From Auanema rhodensis (taxonomy: Eukaryota > Nematoda > Chromadorea > Rhabditida > Rhabditidae), in assembly GCA_964057225.1 (NCBI GenBank), contig OZ059899.1, positions 20,716,501 through 20,780,500 of the forward strand: 64,000 nt of DNA, written 5' to 3'. Each line of letters begins with the position of its first letter. Positions within the stretch are counted from its first letter, which is position 1. The notes under the pieces are model-generated. The model saw only the letters and a program-made list of their open reading frames with translations. It made no database searches and was not told the origin of the DNA. A program made the position numbers and the translations under genes. This document shows, piece after piece, positions 1 to 10,906 of the stretch.

Positions 1-1830
1 CAACCTGAAGATCCCAATGAACCACTCAAAAACTTACATCCAATTGCATTTGCAAGCCGTAAACTTGTAAAAGCAGAACGTAACTATGCTCCTATTGAAA
101 TAGAAGCGTTAGGACTCGTATACGCTTTAGCTCAGTTTCGAACATATATACTTGGATCACATACAATCTGTATCACAGACCATCGACCATTAACAAGCTT
201 ATTGACTCGTAGAGACCTTTTTGGAAGACTAGCAAAATTTCAATTAGTCATACAGGAATACGATATCGAGATAAGATACCGAGAAGGCAGACTAAACAAA
301 GTCTGTGATGCTCTCTCACGATACATTGGAGATGAAGCAAACGATCCTAAACCGGAAAAGAAAAAGAAAACAAAAGAAATTCCGAAAGCTCAAATTAATT
401 TCGTTAATGTACCTGACATTAGAGCAATTCAAGAGGATACACCTTGGATAAAGAGAACTATCGCCGAAATAGAATACAGAACGAAAAAGAACATGCTTTC
501 TAATGATCGTTATTGTGTTATTGACAACATGTTATACACAAAACCAAGCAGAAAACGACCACACCCAGCTTTGATTTTACCAAGGGAAAGCGAACTTATC
601 AACAAGGTTATCGAAGAATTTCACGAAGACCCAGCAATTGGAGCACATCAAGGAATTAACAAAACTAAAGAAGCCATACTACGAAGATTCTGCTGGACAA
701 ATATGCAAACGGACATAGCAATTTTTGTGAAACAATGCGTTAAATGCGCACAAAGGAAGAAAGATCCTCACGCTATGACCGTTCAGCCTATGGGTCAATT
801 TGAAATACCATCAAAACCATTTGAGAGAATACATATGGATATTATGGGACCATTCCCTACTTCAAAAAGAAACAACAATTATGTCCTAACAATACAAGAT
901 TCATTCTCCAAATGGGCGACAACCATCGCTATACCAACAATTGTCACCGATGTCATCATTGATAGATTCCTCAGGAATTTCGTATATATTTTTGGACCAC
1001 CAAATCGTTTAATAACCGATCGTGGATCTAATTTTGTATCAAAGAAATTTGAAGAAATGTGTGAAAAACTTGGCATTAAACACGAGCCAACACTCCCTCA
1101 TCAGAAAAACTCTAATGGACAAGTCGAAAGACTACACAGAACGCTAGAAGAAAGATTAACACACTATCTCAACGAAGACGTAACTGATTGGGACATGTAT
1201 TTACCAAAAATTACTTTTGCGTTAAATACAATAACACACGCAACCACAGGAATCTCTCCATACATAGCATTATTCGGAAAAGAAAGTCGTATGAGATTAG
1301 ACAAAGAATTATTCCCCGAGACATTACAACCAGAGATCTTGGAAGAAATTGAGAATACCGAATATATCAGAGGAGAAAGAAGAACCATCATTCAAGAAAA
1401 TCTTGCAAAACATCAAGAAACCGCGAAGAGAAAACATGATGGACGACAACGAATAGAAGAAAGAGATATCCGAAAAGGAGACCAAGTTATGTTAGCAATT
1501 AAAGCGCATAAACCAGGTCAAAAGCTTCGCAAATCATATGATGGACCATTTGAAGTCATCAACGTTGAAGGAAACATGGTACAACTCAAGAATCCATTTG
1601 GAAAAATTCAAGACGTACACAAAGACAATCTCAAACTTTTTGAACGCAAAATGGAGCATACAATCGCTCAAAACACGCGATCAAATACAACGATTTATGA
1701 CACGGACGACGACAGCGATATTGAGATCATAAAAGTCATAAATGGTAACGATAACTATGACTCTAGTGAAGAAACAGAACCAGAAGACCCATCGGACCAA
1801 AATTGGCTACCACCAAGAAGAAGACGATGA
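1..1830 (+). CDS. pol: Ty3/Gypsy-type retrotransposon pol, C-terminal part: RNase H end plus integrase (5' cut by window)
   Basis: The frame is open from base 1 to the TGA at 1828-1830 (609 codons), so the real start lies outside the window. Residues are numbered from base 1. Residues 1-107 are the RNase H domain that follows the reverse transcriptase, with paired glutamates E33/E35 and the TDH motif at 59-61. Integrase follows. Its zinc finger is H208-x7-H216-x29-C246-x2-C249. Its catalytic core has D280 (HMDIMGP), D340 (TDRGSNF) and E376 (NGQVERLH), with exactly 35 residues between the last two. A GPY/F-type module is seen at 513-517 (YDGPF). The tail (about 560-609) is acidic, has no chromodomain-like sequence and ends PPRRRR. 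Order and motifs are those of Ty3/Gypsy elements, and the style of the zinc finger and core suggests an insect lineage (inference). No stop or frameshift is seen and all catalytic residues are present, so the copy may be young. No env-like frame follows. Confidence 0.93.
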   Translation, partial: QPEDPNEPLKNLHPIAFASRKLVKAERNYAPIEIEALGLVYALAQFRTYILGSHTICITDHRPLTSLLTRRDLFGRLAKFQLVIQEYDIEIRYREGRLNKVCDALSRYIGDEANDPKPEKKKKTKEIPKAQINFVNVPDIRAIQEDTPWIKRTIAEIEYRTKKNMLSNDRYCVIDNMLYTKPSRKRPHPALILPRESELINKVIEEFHEDPAIGAHQGINKTKEAILRRFCWTNMQTDIAIFVKQCVKCAQRKKDPHAMTVQPMGQFEIPSKPFERIHMDIMGPFPTSKRNNNYVLTIQDSFSKWATTIAIPTIVTDVIIDRFLRNFVYIFGPPNRLITDRGSNFVSKKFEEMCEKLGIKHEPTLPHQKNSNGQVERLHRTLEERLTHYLNEDVTDWDMYLPKITFALNTITHATTGISPYIALFGKESRMRLDKELFPETLQPEILEEIENTEYIRGERRTIIQENLAKHQETAKRKHDGRQRIEERDIRKGDQVMLAIKAHKPGQKLRKSYDGPFEVINVEGNMVQLKNPFGKIQDVHKDNLKLFERKMEHTIAQNTRSNTTIYDTDDDSDIEIIKVINGNDNYDSSEETEPEDPSDQNWLPPRRRR

Positions 1831-2864
1831 AAGAAATAATTTCGAGATTGATAAAATTATTGTAAAACTTTGTATCAACTCTCTTTTAAAAAACCAGAGC
1901 TATTAATATTATTATATCATTGAAAAACTTGAGTAAGACGAAATGTAAGCTAGTAATGAAAAAGCATTTCAGTTTCAAAGCATATATGATTATAAAACTT
2001 CATCAATTTCAAATAATTTCCCGTAAATAAAGAAGAAATGAAAGATAAGAGACATTATATTGCATATTCATCTGAGCAACAGTCCTTATCAAGTAGTTAA
2101 TGATTCAATTCCGGAAATTATATGGGATTTAGTTTAATTTTTTTTATTATTACAATTCGCTTTGAATACGCTGAAGAAACATGCTAGCTCCATCGATAAT
2201 ATAGCATGACTCTCGTTTCTCTATACTCAAACAAGTTAGACATGCAGCGTCGTGCCTAAAAAGCTATTTTGCGCACTCTCGCTGACAAAATATAGCCCTG
2301 GTATTCTAAAAGATTGTTTTATTCCTTAATATTCATGTATTTTCAAATAATTTTTATTAAATTCTTTTCAGATAATATTGTTTAACATTATATTGTAATT
2401 TATCTTTACTATTTTTATGTTAACATTGTAATTTTTATTTTTTTAAAACTAAACCTTCTGCTACGATTGAAACAAGCCACATACTTTGCTATTCGCGAGG
2501 ACGCGACATAAACTCGAAAAAATGGCACGTTCCATTCGGAAATCAATACGTAGCAGGCGGGTTAGAATCAGACGACATGAGGCTGAGAGAGGACGACACG
2601 CCCTTCATATGGAACACAGACTTCAGCTTTGCCTTATGGAATGACTATGGATGGTTGGTCTTCCTTTCTTAGCTCTCTTTCACTTTATATCTTTATGTAG
2701 ACTTATATAACTTATTGTAATCATGTAGACAAAATAAACCTTTCTTTCTCGAGTCTTATGTTTACCCAATATGCTCTTTATCTACCGCTACATCTGGAAT
2801 ACTATCACACTCATCTTGTAGGCTTTATTGGTCTATAGGATCGACGTGAGAGCATAACGGAACG
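1831..2864 (+). mobile_element. Noncoding 3' part of the retrotransposon, probably containing its 3' LTR
   Basis: About 1 kb between the pol stop and the first satellite base, AT-rich, with no long frame. A TATAAAA lies at 1991-1997, a purine tract at 2029-2038 directly followed by TG, and an AATAAA at 2733-2738. These are the kinds of signal expected of a polypurine tract and LTR, but no TG...CA pair with matching ends could be chosen with confidence, because the 5' LTR is outside the window. Some of the last ~100 bp (about 2760-2864) may be host flank or unrelated DNA. A 40-codon Arg-rich frame at 2522-2644 is not called as a gene. Confidence 0.6.
2733..2738 (+). promoter_or_regulatory. Candidate polyadenylation signal AATAAA of the retrotransposon
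   Basis: A perfect AATAAA followed by a T-rich stretch, 0.9 kb after the pol stop and 126 bp before the satellite starts. The position fits the R region of a 3' LTR. AATAAA is common by chance in AT-rich DNA, so the call rests on context only. Confidence 0.4.
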
Positions 2865-3182
2865 CCATGTACACTCAACATTGCTTCCAAAAACATTTTG
2901 ACAAAAATTTTTCCAAAAAATTTCAAAATAATTTCGCAAAAAGTAAATGTTTTTAGATTCCTTTCTCCAAGGCAAAGACGATGGACAATGCTATTCAACG
3001 AAAAAATTAATTCTGCAGGGTGAAAATCGAGGATATAAGTGTGAACTTATATCAGTTGATATCTCGGTGCATTTTTAAGCTAGCGCAAATCTGATAACAC
3101 AGATCGACGCAGCTTAAAAATCCGCATCGAATGCACTATACTACATTGAGAAACGCTTAATACAAAACTTAGTTATGATCGT
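2865..3182 (+). repeat. Truncated first monomer of array 1 (left edge)
   Basis: The satellite begins abruptly at CCATGTACAC, 33 bp into the unit, right after retrotransposon or flank sequence. It is a type B unit (G at the m69 equivalent, A at m94 and m115) with a private change in GACAATGCTATTC. The break lies in the loop of the TGTTGAGT/ACTCAACA inverted repeat. Confidence 0.9.
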
Positions 3183-3205
3183 TTGAAAAAAGATGCATTA
3201 GTGTA

Positions 3206-3231
3206 TGTTGAGTTTCCATGTACACTCAACA
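3206..3231 (+). other. Monomer dyad 1: 8-bp inverted repeat with 10-nt loop
   Basis: TGTTGAGT (3206-3213), loop TTCCATGTAC, ACTCAACA (3224-3231). It recurs in every complete unit of array 1. Many array-2 units have A instead of T at the last base of the first arm, which costs the loop-closing pair. The loop and its edges contain the array start, the inversion breakpoint and the 56-bp duplication breakpoint. Confidence 0.8.
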
Positions 3232-3239
3232 TTGCTTCC

Positions 3240-3293
3240 AAAAACATTTTTACAAAAATTTTTCCGAAAAATTTCGAAATAATTTCGCAAAAA
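3240..3293 (+). other. Helically phased A/T tracts in the monomer (predicted bent DNA)
   Basis: A/T tracts are centred near 3242, 3249, 3259, 3270, 3282 and 3291, mostly 9-11 bp apart, including an A5T5 at 3254-3263. Tracts of this size spaced by about one helical turn are known to bend DNA. The stretch recurs every 351 bp, close to twice a nucleosome repeat length. Bending itself is inferred. Confidence 0.55.
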
Positions 3294-3382
3294 GTAGATG
3301 TTTTTAGATTCCTTTTTTCAAGGCAAAGACGATGGACATTGTTATTCAACGAAAAAATTGATTCTGCAGGGTGAAAATCGAG

Positions 3383-3413
3383 GATATAAGTGTGAACTTA
3401 TATCAGTTGATAT
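3383..3413 (+). other. Monomer dyad 2: two overlapping short inverted repeats
   Basis: GATATAAG (3383-3390), loop TGTGAA, CTTATATC (3397-3404); overlapping it, ATATCA (3400-3405), GT, TGATAT (3408-3413). The two share CTTATATCA and so cannot both form. A variant with GA for GT as centre of the second (ATATCAGATGATAT, for example at 9721-9734) keeps the stem. Some right-edge units (near 30415 and 32170) carry GAATTTATATC, which weakens the first stem. Confidence 0.65.
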
Positions 3414-3421
3414 CTCGGTGC

Positions 3422-3472
3422 ATTTTTAAGCTAGCGCAAATCTGATAACACAGATCGACGCAGCTTAAAAAT
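3422..3472 (+). other. Monomer dyad 3: 51-nt bulged hairpin
   Basis: ATTTTTAAGCT (3422-3432) pairs with AGCTTAAAAAT (3462-3472), 11 perfect pairs. Inside are a bulged A, a 3-bp stem GCG/CGC, a 3x3 internal loop, a 5-bp stem ATCTG/CAGAT and the 6-nt loop ATAACA. It is present throughout both arrays and is the GC-richer part of the monomer. Variants seen (AACTT for AGCTT in part of array 2; CAGCT for CAGAT near 3802 and 5207; ATCTT for AGCTT near 59229, all given as they read on the window strand or its complement) are one-sided and weaken a pair. No compensating pair was noticed. Confidence 0.7.
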
Positions 3473-6400
3473 CCGCATCGAATGCACTATACAACATTGA
3501 GAAACGCTTAATACAAAAATTAGTTATGATCGTTTGAAAAATGATGCATTAGTGTATGTTGAGTTTCCATGTACACTCAACATTGCTTCCAAAAACATTT
3601 TGACAAAAATTTTTCCAAAAAATTTCAAAATAATTTCGCAAAAAGTAAATGTTTTTAGATTCCTTTCTCCAAGGCAAAGACGATGGACAATGTTATTCAA
3701 CGAAAAAATTGATTCTGCAGGGTGAAAATCGAGGATATAAGTGTGAACTTATATCAGTTGATATCTCGGTGCATTTTTAAGCTAGCGCAAATCTGATAAC
3801 ACAGCTCGACGCAGCTTAAAAATCCGCATCGAATGCACTATACAACATTGAGAAACGCTTAACACAAAAATTAGTTATGATCGTTTGAAAAATGATGCAT
3901 TAGTGTATGTTGAGTTTCCATGTACACTCAACATTGCTTCCAAAAACATTTTGACAAAAATTTTTCCAAAAAATTTCAAAATAATTTCGCAAAAAGTAAA
4001 TGTTTTTAGATTCCTTTCTCCAAGGCAAAGACGATGGACAATGTTATTCAACGAAAAAATTAATTCTGCAGGGTGAAAATCGAGGATATAAGTGTGAACT
4101 TATATCAGTTGATATCTCGGTGCATTTTTAAGCTAGCGCAAATCTGATAACACAGATCGACGCAGCTTAAAAATCCGCATCGAATGCACTATACAACATT
4201 GAGAAACGCTTAATACAAAAATTAGTTATGATCGTTTGAAAAATGATGCATTAGTGTATGTTGAGTTTCCATGTACACTCAACATTGCTTCCAAAAACAT
4301 TTTTACAAAAATTTTTCCGAAAAATTTCGAAATAATTTCGCAAAAAGTAGATGTTTTTAGATTCCTTTTTTCAAGGCAAAGACGATGGACATTGTTATTC
4401 AACGAAAAAATTGATTCTGCAGGGTGAAAATCGAGGATATAAGTGTGAACTTATATCAGTTGATATCTCGGTGCATTTTTAAGCTAGCGCAAATCTGATA
4501 ACACAGATCGACGCAGCTTAAAAATCCGCATCGAATGCACTATACAACATTGAGAAACGCTTAATACAAAAATTAGTTATGATCGTTTGAAAAATGATGC
4601 ATTAGTGTATGTTGAGTTTCCATGTACACTCAACATTGCTTCCAAAAACATTTTTACAAAAATTTTTCCGAAAAATTTCGAAATAATTTCGCAAAAAGTA
4701 GATGTTTTTAGATTCCTTTTTTCAAGGCAAAGACGATGGACATTGTTATTCAACGAAAAAATTGATTCTGCAGGGTGAAAATCGAGGATATAAGTGTGAA
4801 CTTATATCAGTTGATATCTCGGTGCATTTTTAAGCTAGCGCAAATCTGATAACACAGATCGACGCAGCTTAAAAATCCGCATCGAATGCACTATACTACA
4901 TTGAGAAACGCTTGATACAAAAATTAGTTATGATCGTTTGAAAAAAGATGCATTAGTGTATGTTGAGTTTCCATGTACACTCAACATTGCTTCCAAAAAC
5001 ATTTTGACAAAAATTTTTCCAAAAAATTTCAAAATAATTTCGCAAAAAGTAAATGTTTTTAGATTCCTTTCTCCAAGGCAAAGACGATGGACAATGTTAT
5101 TCAACGAAAAAATTGATTCTGCAGGGTGAAAATCGAGGATATAAGTGTGAACTTATATCAGTTGATATCTCGGTGCATTTTTAAGCTAGCGCAAATCTGA
5201 TAACACAGCTCGACGCAGCTTAAAAATCCGCATCGAATGCACTATACAACATTGAGAAACGCTTAACACAAAAATTAGTTATGATCGTTTGAAAAATGAT
5301 GCATTAGTGTATGTTGAGTTTCCATGTACACTCAACATTGCTTCCAAAAACATTTTGACAAAAATTTTTCCAAAAAATTTCAAAATAATTTCGCAAAAAG
5401 TAAATGTTTTTAGATTCCTTTCTCCAAGGCAAAGACGATGGACAATGTTATTCAACGAAAAAATTAATTCTGCAGGGTGAAAATCGAGGATATAAGTGTG
5501 AACTTATATCAGTTGATATCTCGGTGCATTTTTAAGCTAGCGCAAATCTGATAACACAGATCGACGCAGCTTAAAAATCCGCATCGAATGCACTATACTG
5601 CATTGAAAAACGCTTAATACAAAAATTAGTTATGATCGTTTGAAAAAAGATGCATTAGTGTATGTTGAGTTTCCATGTACACTCAACATTGCTTCCAAAA
5701 ACATTTTGACAAAAATTTTTCCAAAAAATTTCAAAATAATTTCGCAAAAAGTAAATGTTTTTAGATTCCTTTTTTCAAGGCAAAGACGATGGACAATGTT
5801 ATTCAACGAAAAAATTATTTCTGCAGGGTGAAAATCGAGGATATAAGTGTGAACTTATATCAGTTGATATCTCGGTGCATTTTTAAGCTAGCGCAAATCT
5901 GATAACACAGATCGACGCAGCTTAAAAATCCGCATCGAATGCACTATACAACATTGAGAAACGCTTAATACAAAAATTAGTTATGATCGTTTGAAAAATG
6001 ATGCATTAGTGTATGTTGAGTTTCCATGTACACTCAACATTGCTTCCAAAAACATTTTTACAAAAATTTTTCCGAAAAATTTCAAAATAATTTCGCAAAA
6101 AGTAAATGTTTTTAGATTCCTTTTTCCAATGCAAAGACGATGGACAATGTTAATCAACGAAAAAATTAATTCTGCAGGGTGAAAATCGAGGATATAAGTG
6201 TGAATTTATATCAGTTGATATCTCGGTGCATTTTTAAGCTAGCGCAAATCTGATAACACAGATCGACGCAGCTTAAAAATCCGCATCGAATGCACTATAC
6301 TACATTGAGAAACGCTTGATACAAAAATTAGTTATGATCGTTTGAAAAAAGATGCATTAGTGTATGTTGAGTTTCCATGTACACTCAACATTGCTTCCAA

Positions 6401-7745
6401 AAACATTTTGACAAAAATTTTTCCAAAAAATTTCAAAATAATTTCGCAAAAAGTAAATGTTTTTAGATTCCTTTCTCCAAGGCAAAGACGATGGACAATG
6501 TTATTCAACGAAAAAATTAATTCTGCAGGGTGAAAATCGAGGATATAAGTGTGAACATATATCAGTTGATATCTCGGTGCATTTTTAAGCTAGCGCAAAT
6601 CTGATAACACAGATCGACGCAGCTTAAAAATCCGCATCGAATGCACTATACAACATTGAGAAACGCTTAACACAAAAATTAGTTATGATCGTTTGAAAAA
6701 TGATGCATTAGTGTATGTTGAGTTTCCATGTACACTCAACATTGCTTCCAAAAACATTTTTACAAAAATTTTTCCGAAAAATTTCGAAATAATTTTGCAA
6801 AAAGTAGATGTTTTTAGATTCCTTTTTTCAAGGCAAAGACGATGGACATTGTTATTCAACGAAAAAATTGATTCTGCAGGGTGAAAATCGAGGATATAAG
6901 TGTGAACTTATATCAGTTGATATCTCGGTGCATTTTTAAGCTAGCGCAAATCTGATAACACAGATCGACGCAGCTTAAAAATCCGCATCGAATGCACTAT
7001 ACTACATTGAAAAACGCTTAATACAAAAATTAGTTATGATCGTTTGAAAAAAGATGCATTAGTGTATGTTGAGTTTCCATGTACACTCAACATTGCTTCC
7101 AAAAACATTTTTACAAAAATTTTTCCGAAAAATTTCGAAATAATTTCGCAAAAAGTAGATGTTTTTAGATTCCTTTTTTCAAGGCAAAGACGATGGACAT
7201 TGTTATTCAACGAAAAAATTGATTCTGCAGGGTGAAAATCGAGGATATAAGTGTGAACTTATATCAGTTGATATCTCGGTGCATTTTTAAGCTAGCGCAA
7301 ATCTGATAACACAGATCGACGCAGCTTAAAAATCCGCATCGAATGCACTATACTACATTGAAAAACGCTTAATACAAAAATTAGTTATGATCGTTTGAAA
7401 AAAGATGCATTAGTGTATGTTGAGTTTCCATGTACACTCAACATTGCTTCCAAAAACATTTTTACAAAAATTTTTCCGAAAAATTTCGAAATAATTTTGC
7501 AAAAAGTAGATGTTTTTAGATTCCTTTTTTCAAGGCAAAGACGATGGACATTGTTATTCAACGAAAAAATTGATTCTGCAGGGTGAAAATCGAGGATATA
7601 AGTGTGAACTTATATCAGTTGATATCTCGGTGCATTTTTAAGCTAGCGCAAATCTGATAACACAGATCGACGCAGCTTAAAAATCCGCATCGAATGCACT
7701 ATACTACATTGAAAAACGCTTAATACAAAAATTAGTTATGATCGT

Positions 7746-8098
7746 TTGAAAAAAGATGCATTAGTGTATGTTGAGTTTCCATGTACACTCAACATTGCTT
7801 CCAAAAACATTTTTACAAAAATTTTTCCGAAAAATTTCGAAATATTTTCGCAAAAAGTAGATGTTTTTAGATTCCTTTTTTCAAGGCAAAGACGATGGAC
7901 ATTGTTATTCAACTAAAAAAAATTGATTCTGCAGGGTGAAAATCGAGGATATAAGTGTGAACTTATATCAGTTGATATCTCGGTGCATTTTTAAGCTAGC
8001 GCAAATCTGATAACACAGATCGACGCAGCTTAAAAATCCGCATCGAATGCACTATACTACATTGAGAAACGCTTGATACAAAAATTAGGTATGATCGT
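7746..8098 (+). repeat. Aberrant 353-bp monomer (2-bp A insertion)
   Basis: This unit has CTAAAAAAAATTG where neighbours have CGAAAAAATTG, that is one substitution plus two extra A, and also GAAATATTTTCGC for GAAATAATTTCGC. The extra bases sit in an A run and look like slippage. The next unit (8099) shares an otherwise rare TTAGGTATG at its upstream edge. It marks the point where hybrid unit types begin to appear. Confidence 0.85.
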
Positions 8099-10906
8099 TT
8101 GAAAAATGATGCATTAGTGTATGTTGAGTTTCCATGTACACTCAACATTGCTTCCAAAAACATTTTGACAAAAATTTTTCCGAAAAATTTCGAAATAATT
8201 TCGCAAAAAGTAAATGTTTTTAGATTCCTTTCTCCAAGGCAAAGACGATGGACAATGTTATTCAACGAAAAAATTAATTCTGCAGGGTGAAAATCGAGGA
8301 TATAAGTGTGAACTTATATCAGTTGATATCTCGGTGCATTTTTAAGCTAGCGCAAATCTGATAACACAGATCGACGCAGCTTAAAAATCCGCATCGAATG
8401 CACTATACTACATTGAAAAACGCTTAATACAAAAATTAGTTATGATCGTTTGAAAAAAGATGCATTAGTGTATGTTGAGTTTCCATGTACACTCAACATT
8501 GCTTCCAAAAACATTTTTACAAAAATTTTTCCGAAAAATTTCGAAATAATTTCGCAAAAAGTAGATGTTTTTAGATTCCTTTTTTCAAGGCAAAGACGAC
8601 GGACATTGTTATTCAACGAAAAAATTGATTCTGCAGGGTGAAAATCGAGGATATAAGTGTGAACTTATATCAGTTGATATCTCGGTGCATTTTTAAGCTA
8701 GCGCAAATCTGATAACACAGATCGACGCAGCTTAAAAATCCGCATCGAATGCACTATACTACATTGAAAAACGCTTAATACAAAAATTAGTTATGATCGT
8801 TTGAAAAAAGATGCATTAGTGTATGTTGAGTTTCCATGTACACTCAACATTGCTTCCCAAAACATTTTTACAAAAATTTTTCCGAAAAATTTCGAAATAA
8901 TTTCGCAAAAAGTAGATGTTTTTAGATTCCTTTTTTCAAGGCAAAGACGATGGACATTGTTATTCAACGAAAAAATTGATTCTGCAGGGTGAAAATCGAG
9001 GATATAAGTGTGAACTTATATCAGTTGATATCTCGGTGCATTTTTAAGCTAGCGCAAATCTGATAACACAGATCGACGCAGCTTAAAAATCCGCATCGAA
9101 TGCACTATACTACATTGAAAAACGCTTAATACAAAAATTAGTTATGATCGTTTGAAAAAAGATGCATTAGTGTATGTTGAGTTTCCATGTACACTCAACA
9201 TTGCTTCCAAAAACATTTTTACAAAAATTTTTCCGAAAAATTTCGAAATAATTTCGCAAAAAGTAGATGTTTTTAGATTCCTTTTTTCAAGGCAAAGACG
9301 ATGGACATTGTTATTCAACGAAAAAATTGATTCTGCAGGGTGAAAATCGAGGATATAAGTGTGAACTTATATCAGTTGATATCTCGGTGCATTTTTAAGC
9401 TAGCGCAAATCTGATAACACAGATCGACGCAGCTTAAAAATCCGCATCGAATGCACTATACTACATTGAAAAACACTTAATACAAAAATTAGTTATGATC
9501 GTTTGAAAAAAGATGCATTAGTGTATGTTGAGTTTCCATGTACACTCAACATTGCTTCCAAAAACATTTTTACAAAAATTTTTCCGAAAAATTTCGAAAT
9601 AATTTCGCAAAAAGTAAATGTTTTTAGATTCCTTTCTCCAAGGCAAAGACGATGGACAATGTTATTCAACGAAAAAATTAATTCTGCAGGGTGGAAATCG
9701 AGGATATAAGTGTGAACTTATATCAGATGATATCTCGGTGCATTTTTAAGCTAGCGCAAATCTGATAACACAGATCGACGCAGCTTAAAAATCCGCATCG
9801 AATGCACTATACTACATTGAAAAACGCTTAATACAAAAATTAGTTATGATCGTTTGAAAAAAGATGCATTAGTGTATGTTGAGTTTCCATGTACACTCAA
9901 CATTGCTTCCAAAAACATTTTGACAAAAATTTTTCCGAAAAATTTCAAAATAATTTCGCAAAAAGTAGATGTTTTTAGATTCCTTTTTTCAAGGCAAAGA
10001 CGATGGACATTGTTATTCAACGAAAAAATTGATTCTGCAGGGTGAAAATCGAGGATATAAGTGTGAACTTATATCAGTTGATATCTCGGTGCATTTTTAA
10101 GCTAGCGCAAATCTGATAACACAGATCGACGCAGCTTAAAAATCCGCATCGAATGCACTATACAACATTGAGAAACGCTTAACACAAAAATTAGTTATGA
10201 TCGTTTGAAAAATGATGCATTAGTGTATGTTGAGTTTCCATGTACACTCAACATTGCTTCCAAAAACATTTTTACAAAAATTTTTCCGAAAAATTTCGAA
10301 ATAATTTCGCAAAAAGTAAATGTTTTTAGATTCCTTTCTCCAAGGCAAAGACGATGGACAATGTTATTCAACGAAAAAATTAATTCTGCAGGGTGAAAAT
10401 CGAGGATATAAGTGTGAACTTATATCAGTTGATATCTCGGTGCATTTTTAAGCTAGCGCAAATCTGATAACACAGATCGACGCAGCTTAAAAATCCGCAT
10501 CGAATGCACTATACTACATTGAAAAACGCTTAATACAAAAATTAGTTATGATCGTTTGAAAAAAGATGCATTAGTGTATGTTGAGTTTCCATGTACACTC
10601 AACATTGCTTCCAAAAACATTTTTACAAAAATTTTTCCGAAAAATTTCGAAATAATTTCGCAAAAAGTAGATGTTTTTAGATTCCTTTTTTCAAGGCAAA
10701 GACGATGGACATTGTTATTCAACGAAAAAATTGATTCTGCAGGGTGAAAATCGAGGATATAAGTGTGAACTTATATCAGTTGATATCTCGGTGCATTTTT
10801 AAGCTAGCGCAAATCTGATAACACAGATCGACGCAGCTTAAAAATCCGCATCGAATGCACTATACTACATTGAAAAACGCTTAATACAAAAATTAGTTAT
10901 GATCGT

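Larger units (their letters stand above)
3183..3533 (+). repeat. Representative 351-bp monomer (unit 1, type A)
   Basis: Used here as reference; m1 is 3183. Hand count gives 114 G+C of 351 (32.5%) and 14 CpG, more than the roughly 9 expected from base composition. It holds three or four dyads (3206-3231, 3383-3413, 3422-3472) and a run of helically spaced A/T tracts (3240-3293). Main variable sites between units are m9 (3191), m58 (3240), m69 (3251), m84 (3266), m94 (3276), m115 (3297), m134 and m136 (3316, 3318), m157 (3339) and m178 (3360). An open frame of 63 codons starts at a TTG, not ATG, and is best read as a by-product of repeat conservation. Confidence 0.95.

Noticed and set aside
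879-1391. Minus-strand frames of 65 and 75 codons inside pol
   Set aside because: They lie antisense to a clearly conserved integrase and have no features of their own.
2029-2038. Purine tract followed by TG as the polypurine tract and start of the 3' LTR
   Set aside because: No matching LTR end (inverted TG...CA with the same flanking bases) was found before 2864, so the border is not called.
2522-2644. A 40-codon Arg-rich frame starting with ATG downstream of pol
   Set aside because: Too short to support, inside the probable LTR region, with no homologue recognised.
3429-3461. TAGCGCAAATCTG and GATCGACGC, resembling RNA polymerase III A and B boxes
   Set aside because: They are too close together, the A-box match is partial, and no sensible terminator arrangement follows.
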